Shown here in pieces: positions 12,005 to 21,917 of a DNA stretch of 64,000 nucleotides. The stretch spans positions 1,509,027 through 1,573,026 of the forward strand of contig CM074811.1 in assembly GCA_037447605.1 (NCBI GenBank), in the 5' to 3' direction. Under the pieces are notes generated by a model. That model was not told the origin of the DNA and ran no database searches. It was given only the letters and a program-made list of their open reading frames with translations. Position 1 is the stretch's first letter. Every line of letters begins with the position of its first letter. Position numbers and translations under genes: made by a program. The DNA is from Zygnema circumcarinatum (Eukaryota; Streptophyta; Zygnematophyceae; Zygnematales; Zygnemataceae).

Positions 12005-12775
12005 AAATTCAAATTTTTGTATCGATTAGAGAGTACTGTGGTGCTCGGAGTCCTTTGGTGAGGTTCCTTTCATTGGCAAACCGAAGGTTATAAATGTTCC
12101 TTCATTGTAAACTTTTGGAGACATTTTCAGAACTAGCTTCATCCCTTTGTCCAGATGAGAAATGAGTGGAGCCTGTTTCCGTTTACTCAAGACAATTCCC
12201 TGCCGTTCAGTAATACAATTTTGCTGACACGTGTCTTTCTTTCAAGCATACGGAGTCTTGCAAATCCTTAATTTGCATGAGCCATAGCAGCTTGGCTTGA
12301 AGCTGCCAGAGAAATTGCTGTTTCCAAAGCAGCCACTCAAACCCCACAATCTAAACCACATCAAACCCATCCCACTGTTGGAGAATCGCAAATCTCTTAA
12401 ATATATATATTTTACACATATATGCGAGCTGGTGACATCAACAGCATTATGAAAGTTTTCACCTTACACTGTTACTGTTGCAAAAGACAAAGCCCATGTT
12501 AAAAACACAGGAAATTTAAAGCATTCTCGTTATAATGATAGACCTCCACAGTCCTAAAATATCAAATTTTCTGCTGTACTGCCGTCTAAGACGCAACATT
12601 GCTGTTGAGATGATTGGCTTTTACGTCCATGTTTTCAATAAGTAGTGAGTAACTAAGGCTTTCATTAAATATAGAGTCTGATTATACTTCACACTACCAC
12701 ACGAAGGGGTTCAAGGACTTATGCAAGAATTTGAAGACGTCTATTATGCTTCAACCCCTCGACAGTTTCAGGATT

Positions 12776-13075
12776 CGAAGGCTCAGGGTGGCTTAAGGGT
12801 TTCACACAGGTCAAGTCTTCAGAGTTTTAGGGTTAAGGGATAGCAGGGTATCAAAGTTTGATAGAGTTCTGGACCTAAAAAAAAATTAGCGGTTTAGGGT
12901 TGAGGGGCTGCAGAGTAGTAGAAACAGTTATAGGCTTTAGGCTTCAGCAGGGTGCAAGGTATTAGAGTTTGAAAAACTTGTAGGCTTTACGGTTCAGAGT
13001 TTTTAGGGTTAAGGCATTGCAGTGTGTTAGAGTTTGAAAGAGTTTTGGGCTGTCGGGTTTAGCGGGTTAGCTTTA
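12776..13075 (+). repeat. Degenerate TTTAGGGTT-containing repeat field
   Basis: Blocks such as TTTTAGGGTTAAGG, GGTTTAGGGTTGAGG and TTTTTAGGGTTAAGGC alternate with AGAGTTTGAAAGAGTTTT-like blocks. The spacing is roughly 60-115 bp. The shared core is the plant telomere unit TTTAGGG, but copies are far apart and diverged. It could be an interstitial telomeric remnant or an unrelated minisatellite. Confidence 0.6.
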
Positions 13076-13230
13076 GGGCTCCTCTCTCCGTTGCCCTCCC
13101 TCCCTCTCTCTTCCCTCCCACCTCCTGCCCTCCCCTCCCTCCCTGCTCTCTTTCTCCCCGCCGACAACACCCTCCCACCTTTATCCGGACGGCGTTTGCA
13201 GGTCGCGCCAGGTGGAGGGCTCAGGGACGC

Positions 13231-13240
13231 CCACGTGGCG
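13231..13240. promoter_or_regulatory. G-box upstream of the methyltransferase gene
   Basis: A CCACGTGGCG box lies about 370 bp before the start codon, in a GC-rich stretch after a CT-rich patch. It matches boxes before the BTB, nitrate reductase, HIZ2-like and Sec24 genes. Confidence 0.45.
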
Positions 13241-13611
13241 GCTTGGTGCGACTTCCAGCAGGTGCAAGCTCCGCGCGGCCGCCATAGTTCAAGTGGATAC
13301 CCACCCTGCTCGACGCTCCTCACAGAAGCACGTTTATCCGAGCGGGGGAAGCGGCGAGAGCGGGCGGGAGAGAGGGCGAGGACTGGGAGGGAGGGAAAGG
13401 GGGCTATGGGCTCTGGGAGTTGAGAGATGGGGGGACAAAGCAATAGCAGCAGCAAGATGGGTGTTGAGCAGTGCAAGGTCTGAGTGAAGAGGGAGCGCGC
13501 TATGAAAGCACAAGCTCGTCCTCTTCTCTTCCCTCCTTCGATTCCGCCACTCGCCTTCTCTTGAGTAGCCGTCTAGCGAGACCTAGCAGCAGCAAGGGAG
13601 ACTGTTTCGCC

Positions 13612-15278
13612 ATGGAAGAGGATAACAGTGAGCTGATGCTAGAAGCGGAGCTCAGCAGCGCTACTCTCGCAGCACTGCGGGAGTTTCAGGCAGCAAATTC
13701 CGCAGCTGCTGATGAGGCTGGCGATGAGAGAAGCAGTGATCCGTTTGCTGAAGATTGGAGGATGAGCCAGTTCTGGTATGACAGCACAACAGCGCAGCTC
13801 CTGGGAGAGGTGGTGATGGAGCTCAGTGACAACGGACGTCTCCGGATAGCCTGCGTTGCATGCCCTTCACTGTTCCGCGAGCTTAAGGTGTGAAATGTAT
13901 GTACTCTATGAGACAAGCATGGCTGAAACTCAAGTTCAAATGCAAATGAACTGTGGTGGAGGAGGTTGGTGGCAAAAATGTATCTGTAGTGGACGTTTTG
14001 CCCCTTGTAATCACGGCTGGATTGCTGATACTCTGATCGTCACGACTGCTTAGAGCCCGCATATTTCGATTTAGTCATTTTTGTACCTTTTGGGCATTTT
14101 TCACAGACTAATCATCCGGAGGCGAATGTGCAATTACTGGAATATGATCAACGCTTTGCCTTCTTTGAAGGTCAATTCACGTTTTACGATTATAACGAGC
14201 CATTGGCTGTGCCGGAGGCTCTAGTGCATTCCTTTGAAGTCGTTGTGGCGGACCCGCCATACTTGGTACAGCCTTTTTCTCCATATGCTTCATTACTTCC
14301 ATGGACGCAGTTCCTTGCATCGCCATTATCTGCGGCTATGCACCTGAAATTCATTCTCAACTGTGAACATAAAATGTTAACAACACCAACATGTAATATT
14401 TAAGATCAAATTGTCCTGTTTACTTCTGAGTCTATTGAAGTGATGACCTGGAGAAGCCAGGAAAACGATGGCAGAAGCAGCCTTTGCAAAGTTGATGACT
14501 TTTGTATAAACCGCTCTTGTTCTGCCAAGAAATACTTGAACTTAAACTTGGTGATGTCCTCTCTTGACTCGGTATGAAGAATGATGCTGCCTGAAGCTTG
14601 AAGCTTCCATCAACAAGCGCATTTATCAGGGACTGTGTTGTACCATTCCAGTGAAATTCAAAGCGTTTGAAATATGCAGCGTCCTGCCATCCCGTACAAG
14701 CTGGAGAATATTTTGTAACTTTGTGGCTAAGATCCGGGGGCCTGTGACAGAGTGAAGAGTGTTTGGAGAAAACTGCAGAGACCATGAAACTGCTCTCCAG
14801 ACTGCCGAAGAGTTCCCCTTTGATTCTGCTCACAGGTGAGCACAGACTCCCTTTCAGATGCTTCATGTATGACAACAGTTTTGCGAGTGAGGACAATCTA
14901 ACTAACAACTAGAAACGGGACTTGAAAGGAAGACAATAATGGAATATTATTAGGTTTTTGGCGTTGTTCTGCTCTCTTCAGTCTTTACTTACATTGCGAG
15001 CAAGTGAAAGAAGGGGAGGATTCCAGGTGTGAGATTCACTGATAGACTTGCAGCCAAGATTTCCTGATAGACTGAAGGGGTGCATAAATTGTGCTCAATG
15101 GTCAGGTGCTGTGCAAAACGAGAGAGCTCAGAAACATTTAGGACTCCGGCCATGCAAGTTCCGCCCGCAGCATACAAGAAAGCTGGGCAATGAATTTAGG
15201 GTCTTTACGAATTTTGAGTCAAAACGGTTGGGAGGATGGGACGATGAGGAGGAGGAGGAGCAGGAAGTCAAGGACTGA
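13612..15278 (+). CDS. eEF1A lysine methyltransferase 1-like (N6AMT2/EFM5 family)
   Basis: Four exons, all in phase: 13612-13887, 14107-14265, 14751-14835 and 15106-15278, giving 230 residues (human EEF1AKMT1 has 214). The N-terminus has the family pattern [13 protein letters not shown] followed by [10 protein letters not shown]. The fold continues with [25 protein letters not shown] and [10 protein letters not shown]. The catalytic-type motif DPPYL ends exon 2 (about residues 141-145). Exon 3 reads [15 protein letters not shown], exon 4 [23 protein letters not shown]. The family uses S-adenosylmethionine to methylate a lysine of translation factor eEF1A in the cytosol; its DPPY motif once led to annotation as a DNA adenine methylase. 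An acidic tail ([10 protein letters not shown]) closes it. An upstream in-frame ATG at 13471 is less likely. Confidence 0.85.
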
Positions 15279-15897
15279 GCTTTCATTTTTTTTTTTTTTC
15301 AAAATTTTTGTTTTACTTCATCATGTGCTGAAACGCCCGGGTCTAATAGCTGCCCCGTCTGCCTATATCAACATTTTTTGTGACTATCTTCGCTGTGGCA
15401 GCTGCACTTCCGAACGTTGAAACTTTTTTTCTCTAGAACCTTTTTTTTTTTTTTTCTACCTGCTGATAGTGAGGAGGTTGTGAGAGAGCCATATCAGGCA
15501 GATACAGGCAGGGAAGGAGGGGACAAGATGGGAGGGGAGAGGAGGAGAGAGGAGACTAAGGGCTTGAAGGAGAAGATAGGTACAAAGGAAAGAGAGACCT
15601 GCTGTAAACATCTGCCCCAATTTCCAATTGACCGATCGTATGATCCAGAAGGTGTGAATTGGAATTTGGTGGAGCTGCCTCTCTCGTCTCCATGTGTGTG
15701 TTTGAGCCTGTTACAGCGTGTAGTTCGTCTTTAGACGACATAGAACAGCCTGGTTCATTGCTAACAGTTTCAATTTTTCAAGTGCCCGTGTTTGCCTGCC
15801 TGAAGTGCCACGGCAACTGCAAACGGCCTTGCCAATTCCCCAGCAATGCATGCATTTCATTCAGACAGCCTTTCCATAAGAAATTTGCTCGTGATGG

Positions 15898-16123
15898 TCC
15901 CTCTCCCTCCCCTCCCCCTCCCCCTCCCCCTCCCCCTCCCCCTCCCCCTCCCCCATCCCCCCTCCCCCTCCCCCTCCCCCTCCCCCTCCCCTTCCCCCTC
16001 CCCCTCCCCCCTCCCCCTCCCCTTCCCCCTCCCCCTCCCCCCTCCCCCTCCCCCTCCCCTCCCCCTCCCCCTCCCCCTCCCCCCTCCCCTCCCCTTCCCC
16101 TCTCCCTTTCCCTCTCCCCTAGG
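15898..16123 (+). repeat. CCCCTC polypyrimidine tract upstream of nitrate reductase
   Basis: About 225 bp are almost only C and T on the plus strand, built from CCCCCT and CCCCTC units, ending at CCCCTAGG. Strand polarity is opposite to the two purine tracts near the BTB gene. It lies about 850 bp before the nitrate reductase start codon. Confidence 0.93.
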
Positions 16124-16455
16124 TCATCATCATACTCCCCTTCCCATCTCACAAAGCTTTTGGCCAATACATGGCAAGCCGAAAACAAGGGCGGACAAAA
16201 ATAAAGAAGCGCGCCCTTCCTATGGATCGACCCCGGAACCTCCTTCGCCCGTCTGCATGCACATGGCAACCTCCTTTGGCCCGTCTCCATGCACATGCCA
16301 GTTCGACTGTTGCCCTCATTCGCCGTTAAACTGTCCAAACTGCCGCATAGCGACCATGGCCACGTCAGCAGATCCTAAAGGTCAACCCGAGAGCTCTGAC
16401 TGGTCCGTGCCTCCTCGGGCAGCCACTGAAAATTTTCCACGTTTCAGCACGATCA

Positions 16456-16896
16456 CCACGTGGCGCCATCCCATTGGTCTATCTTCCGAGTGGAAGGGCC
16501 GCGGCGGCCGGAGCTCCTCCCCGCCGGAGGGGCCGCCCGCTATCATCATTTTTGTCCGTACCCAAAAGGACAATACCAACCCTCCGTTCGTACGCTCAAC
16601 CTTGCCACCGTGGCTTTTTTTTACAGGAACGTCGCGCCTCTTTGTACGGTCACCTTTGCCATGTGGCGCCCTCTCACGGGTCCACGTCAGCGACCTTCTC
16701 CGACCTCAAATGTCGCCCCGCCCGCGCGGCGCGCTGGCGGCCCAAGCCCGCCTCAGGGGCCAACCGCCGGGCGCCACGTGGCTCCGCGGATCGCGGGGCC
16801 AACACGTGCGGGCGCCCCTTTGTCCCCCGGCGGGGCAGTGGTGGGCGGCGCTTTGCGGGGCGGGGGGACGCGCGGGCCCCAAGCGACACGTGGTGT
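16456..16896. promoter_or_regulatory. ACGT-box-rich proximal promoter of nitrate reductase
   Basis: CCACGTGGCG lies at 16456, CATGTGGCGCC near 16660, CCACGTCAGCG near 16681, CCACGTGG at 16774, ACACGTGCGGG near 16802 and ACACGTGGTG near 16888. Plant nitrate reductase genes respond to light and nitrate, and such cores are typical light-responsive bZIP/bHLH sites. Function here is inferred. Confidence 0.5.
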
Positions 16897-16974
16897 AGGG
16901 GGCTCGCCGGGCTGGGGCATAAGGGAGAGGGAGGTAAAGAGGGAGAGAGATAGCGAGAAGCAGAGAGAGAGAGA

Positions 16975-19900
16975 ATGGCTCCCATTGCAGGGCTCGGGGC
17001 GACAGTGGCGAGGGTGGAGGACGGCGCAGGGCTGGGAATGCAGCTTGAAAGGAAAGGCATGGCGCAAGGCAAGGAGAATGGGGTCTGGAGGACGACCAGA
17101 GAGGAGGAGAAGGCGGTTGAGGAGGAGGAGGAGGAGGAGGAGGGAGAGGAAGAGAGGTACGAGGATTTGCTGAAGAGATGGAAAATTTCGCACGTGGAAG
17201 TGAGCCACGTGGACCCGCGGGACGTCGGCACGCCTGACACGTGGGTGCGACGACACCCGGAGTTGGTGCGGCTTACGGGGCGGCACCCCTTCAACTGCGA
17301 GCCCCCCCTTGCGCGGCTCGTGCAGGCGGGCTTCATCACGCCCACCGCGCTGCACTTCGTGCGGAACCACGGGGCGGTGCCGCAGGTGGCGGAGCGGGAG
17401 GGCGACAACTGGACGGTGGAGATCAAGGGCCTGCTCAAGCGGCCGCAAATCCTGACCGTCGCGCAGCTGAAGGCCATGCCGGCGAGGAGCCTCCCTGTGA
17501 CTTTGGTGTGTGCGGGGAACCGGCGGAAGGAGGAGAACATGATCAAGCAGACGATAGGGTTCAGCTGGGGGGCCGCGGCAGTGAGCACTACTGTGTGGAG
17601 GGGTGTGCGCCTGAGCGACGTGCTCAAGCACTGCGGCATTATGTCCTGGAAGAAGGGGGCGAGGCATGTGTGCTTTGAAGGGGCCGAGACTTTACCGGGA
17701 GGGGGAGGGAGTAAGTATGGGACGAGCATACGCAGGGAGTTGGCTATGGAAGAAGCTAACGATATTCTGCTCGCGTATGAGCAGAACGGGAGGCCGCTTA
17801 CTCCTGATCATGGGTTTCCGATCCGCATGATTATTCCCGGCTTTATTGGAGGGCGCATGGTGAAGTGGTTGAAGACGATTGAAGTGAAGGATGTGGAGTC
17901 CAGCAGCCACTACCATTACAATGACAATCGCGTGCTGCCCTCGCACGTGGACGCAGAGAAAGCCACTGCTGAAGGTAAATTCTGCAGACTATCTGCTGCT
18001 TTTACCTGGAATGGTGGAGTTTATGTCGATTAGCAGACTGAAATTGGCACGGCCACGGCAGGTTGCTTGTTCTTGTTCTTCGCTGTGACCTTAAAGTCTA
18101 TGAAATTAAACCCAAAATTGTCAATTTGACACCAAATTTACGTTCTTCCTCCTAGTTGCGACTCTGAAGGCTGGTGAAGCTGGCCCTACAAGAGTCGGCT
18201 TGACGCTAAATTTGCACGTTCTTTACTGGCAATGAGTGCTGAAAGTATGATCGCGGTGTGCAGGGTGGTGGTACAAGCCCGAGTACATCATCACGGAGCT
18301 GAACATCAACTCCTGCATCACCAGTCCGAGCCACGGAGAGGTGCTGCCCATCACAGCGCACAATGCAGCAGAGCCTTACATCATGAAGGGCTATGCCTAC
18401 ACAGGTGAGCCTCTTCATCCCACCTCCACGGGCTTCAATTAAAACCTCAACTCGAAATCTAATTCAATAATTAATCAATCATTAATCAGTTGATTAATTA
18501 ATCACTCTACTTTTTTGGAATTAGCTCTTGAAAACCAAACTAAACGAAGCTTAAAAGATGGCTGTTCTGAATCTGCTGCAATTGTTGAACTTGCAGGCGG
18601 AGGCCGTAAAGTGATCCGTGTGGAGGTTTCCCTCGATCACGGAGTCACGTGGCGACTTACCAACATCACGTACAACGAGCAGCCGACTCCCCATGGAAGA
18701 TGGTGGTGCTGGGTGTTTTGGTCTCTCCCTGTGGACGTCATGGAGCTCATGCAGGCCAAGGAACTCGTTGTCAGAGCATGGGACGCGGGCATGAACACGC
18801 AGCCGCAGCACCTCACATGGAACGTCATGGTGAGTTAGGGTCAGGGTTAGGGGTAGGGGTAGGGTTGAGTTTCTTCAGAACTCTGCTCTCACATGGCACG
18901 GGGGAGTATGGGTTGGTGCTGCTGCTGTTGTCTCGTGAGCTATGAGATGAGAGAGAGAGAGAAAGTGAGTGAAAAGTGGGCAGAATGTGACTTGTGGGGG
19001 GTTCGGATTCTGCAGGGAATGATGAATAACTGTTGGTTCCGAGTGAAAATTCAACCCACTCGCCCTAAGGAAGGAGGGCTTGGACTGTCGTTTGAGCATC
19101 CAACTCGGCCTGGAAACGAGAGCGGAGGGTGGATGGTGAAGAACGAGGAGGAGAAGGCTGAGGTGAAGGCCAAGCCTATGAGCAAGAGTGTTTCCTCCCC
19201 CGGATTGTCCGTAGGCGCTCGCAATATCACCATGGATGAGCTCAAAAAGCACGACTCTGAAGAGTCTCCTTGGATTGCTATTCACGGGAAGGTGTATGAC
19301 TGCACGAAGTATTTGGAGGACCATCCTGGTGGCGCAGAGAGCATCATCATCAACGCAGGGACGGATGCAACGGAAGAGTTTGATGCCATACATTCGAGCA
19401 AGGCGAAGGCTCTGTTGGAAGATTTCTTCATCGGATATCTGATCATGCCGGAGACCATGACTCCTGATAACTCTGTGAGGGGAGGGTCCCTATTCAGACC
19501 ACCTTCACTGGCGACTATAACGGAGAAAGTTGAGACTCTCGCAGTGGAGCAGAAGCTGATTGCGTTGAATCCGAGACAAAGAATTCCCTTTAAGCTCATA
19601 GAGAAGCACGTTCTGAGTCACGATACGCGGCGATTCAGGTTCGCTTTGCAGAGTCCGGAGCATGTTCTTGGACTGCCCGTTGGCAAGCACATGTTTCTCT
19701 CAGCCACTATTGATGGGAAGTTTGTGATGAGGGCCTACACACCCACGAGTTCCGACGACGAAATCGGCTACTTTGACCTTGTTGTGAAGGTTTACTTCAA
19801 GGGAGTAGTGGAGCAGTTCCCTCTTGGAGGCCTAATGTCGCAGCATTTGGACTCTCTCGCTATCGGAGAGACCATAGATGTGAAGGGCCCCACAGGGCAC

Positions 19901-20344
19901 ATTCACTACACAGGGAGAGGGAACTTCACTGTCAACGGAAAACCTAAATTCTGCAGGAAGATGGCGATGATGGCGGGAGGTACAGGTATCACTCCCATGT
20001 ATCAGATCATCCAAGCAATTGTGAAGGACCCGGAGGACGAAACAGAGGTTTGGCTCATCTTTGCGAACAGAACCCACAAGGACATTTTGTTGCAGGAAGA
20101 CTTGGATGAGTGGGCGAATAACCATAAAAACATTCACATTTGGTATACAATTGAGTCGCCGGGCCCTGCGGGGTGGCAGTATAGCACGGGTCGCATGTGC
20201 GAGCAGATGTTGAGAGAGCACCTCCCTGCAGGAGGGGAGGAAGCGTACGCTTTCATGTGCGGGCCGCCGGGAATGATCAAGTTTGCATGCATACCGAATT
20301 TGGAGATTATGGGGTATCCGGCAGACCATATGCTCACGTTTTAA
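16975..20344 (+). CDS. NIA: Nitrate reductase (NADH), plant type
   Basis: Reduces nitrate to nitrite in the cytosol, the first step of nitrate assimilation. Four exons in phase: 16975-17974, 18264-18404, 18597-18829 and 19016-20344, giving 900 residues, the usual plant length. After an acidic N-terminus comes the molybdenum-cofactor domain with its ligand cysteine ([10 protein letters not shown], Cys179), then the dimerisation segment ([18 protein letters not shown]). Hinge 1 holds KSVSSP (residues 515-520), aligned with the kinase and 14-3-3 site of Arabidopsis NIA2. The cytochrome b5 domain has haem ligands His561 (HPGG) and His584. The reductase part shows RAYTP for FAD (about 697), GGTGITP and CGPPG for NADH (about 779 and 873), and ends in the family's terminal phenylalanine. 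The three introns are 186-289 bp. No key residue is missing, so it should be active. Confidence 0.96.
18841..18870 (+). repeat. Telomere-variant run in nitrate reductase intron 3
   Basis: Just inside the intron 5' end is a short run of GGGTTAG and GGGGTAGGGGTAGGG units. It is too short to be more than a minor interstitial telomere-like stretch. Confidence 0.5.
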
Positions 20345-21917
20345 AAGAGGGGAGCTTGTGAAGGAGAGTACGCTAATGGGGACTAGTAGTGGGGGGAAGA
20401 AGGCGACTGCAAAGCGCAGTCGCCAGAATTTTTTCTTTAATTTGTATTTTATAAGGAATGCAGTGGGGTAGTATCTAGCCATAAAAGCCGTCGGCAGCAA
20501 TTTTTTTGTTTTTTTTTTTTCCCAGTTTGTTTTGTACACCGTTCTGGGTGCTAGCACGGGCTGCTGCTGCTGCCGGTAGGAAGGTCCTTCTCTGAGCCGT
20601 TTTACAAATGTACAGCCGCAACCTTTCGTAACTTAATGCGAATGTTGATTTGCGGATGCGGAGAGTTGTGATGCTGACTGGGCCCACGTGGCAGGCCATG
20701 CATGCATGCATGGGATGGGGATTTCATGTTGATTGGTCGAAGTGCGTCTCTGGAAGCTGAACATGCTGCAAAACACACATTCAATTTACCTGCCTGGAGG
20801 AGAGAGGGAGAGGGAGAGGGTATCGCAAGAAGACATTAGATAAGGACGGAGGCGAAGCGGTACTGAGGCTGCATCCGAGCGTTGCTGTCTGATGTTTTCA
20901 ATATCAAGACTTAGTTAATAATGCTAATTGCTTCCCAGATACTCAATCCCACAAGCCCTTCCAGGCAGCTAAGGAAATGCCTGTTGCTGTGGACTTGAAC
21001 GAATGGAAAGGCAGAGAGTTCATTGCTCAAAAGTGAAATGTGGCCATTGCTATACATGTATGCATGTATGGGTGTACTGCGATGTATGCACATGTACGTG
21101 TATATCCCGATGCTGTCTAAGCCCGACCTTTAAGGTCTTAAGAGAGGGATCGACAGCAGGCACTGCACAGCGTACATGTGCGCACGCGCATGGGCATAGA
21201 CTGCACAAGCACGGCATGCGACTGCACATGGCCGTCATGCATGCACATGCATGCATGCCGACGCCAAGTTGATTCGATCATCGCAACCCGTCGCATGGAG
21301 ACAGGAATGAAATTGACATGAGAAGCGAATTGGAATTGAATTTATCTCAGAACGGCGACGCCATCCCATGGCCATGGGAACCCATGCGGAACGGCCACAA
21401 AGGAGAAAGGACCCATGAAACGAAAGGAAGAAAGAAAGCCCAAAGCCCTTTTCCTTCGTTCTAAGGTCCTCTGTGAGCACTTCCTCGTGGGTCCCCATGT
21501 TGTCGTTGTTCTTCGTTTGTCCTAGAAGAAAGAAAGCCCATGAGCGGAACTCTTCCCTCCTGGCAAACATTAGTCTCGCGGTGGCATGAAAACTTGTTGT
21601 TGTTGAAAACAAGAAAGGAAAGAAGCCCACTAGCGCAGTCACATATCGTAGCGTGGACAGAACAGGAACTGAGCGACTACATGGAACGGCCAGTTCTGAC
21701 TGGACTGCGACATAGAACCGTGATTCTGCCTGTCGAACTGGACGGCATGTAGCGGGAGAGGGGCGAGGGAGGGAGGGCTTCTAGGGTTGCAGGGGACGCA
21801 CCCCGGCCATGGCTGCCGCGCCAGGGGGAGGTCTGCCAGAGGAGGGGGACCTGCTTCAGCGGGGGAGGTTCTGACGCGGCAGTGAGGTAGGCGGGGAGTG
21901 AGCGGTAGGGTCCGCCC
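20345..21917. other. Intergenic region between nitrate reductase and the HIZ2-like gene
   Basis: Starts with the nitrate reductase 3' UTR, which includes a hairpin. It then holds a G-box at 20685-20693 beside CATGCATGCATGCATG, and scattered CATGCA-type sites from 20697 to 21265. The rest shows nothing I can name up to the GC-rich leader of the next gene (about 21750-21917). Confidence 0.55.
20402..20424 (+). other. Perfect 9-bp stem-loop in the nitrate reductase 3' UTR
   Basis: GGCGACTGC pairs with GCAGTCGCC across a five-base AAAGC loop. It starts 58 bases after the stop codon and is followed by a U-rich stretch. It may affect mRNA stability or 3' processing; that is inference. Confidence 0.6.

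Larger units (their letters stand above)
12005..13611. other. Intergenic region between the BTB gene and the methyltransferase gene
   Basis: An AT-rich part to about 12770 shows nothing recognisable beyond a short TA run near 12400. Then come the telomere-like repeat field and a CT-rich patch (13080-13150). A CCACGTGGCGG box lies at 13231, with GC-rich DNA leading to the next start codon. Confidence 0.6.
15279..16974. other. Intergenic region and nitrate reductase promoter
   Basis: Just after the methyltransferase stop are two poly-T runs (about 15285-15300 and 15428-15458). Next is a featureless stretch, then the polypyrimidine tract (15898-16123). A GC-rich segment with several ACGT boxes runs to the nitrate reductase start, ending in a GA-rich leader (about 16925-16974). 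Confidence 0.6.
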
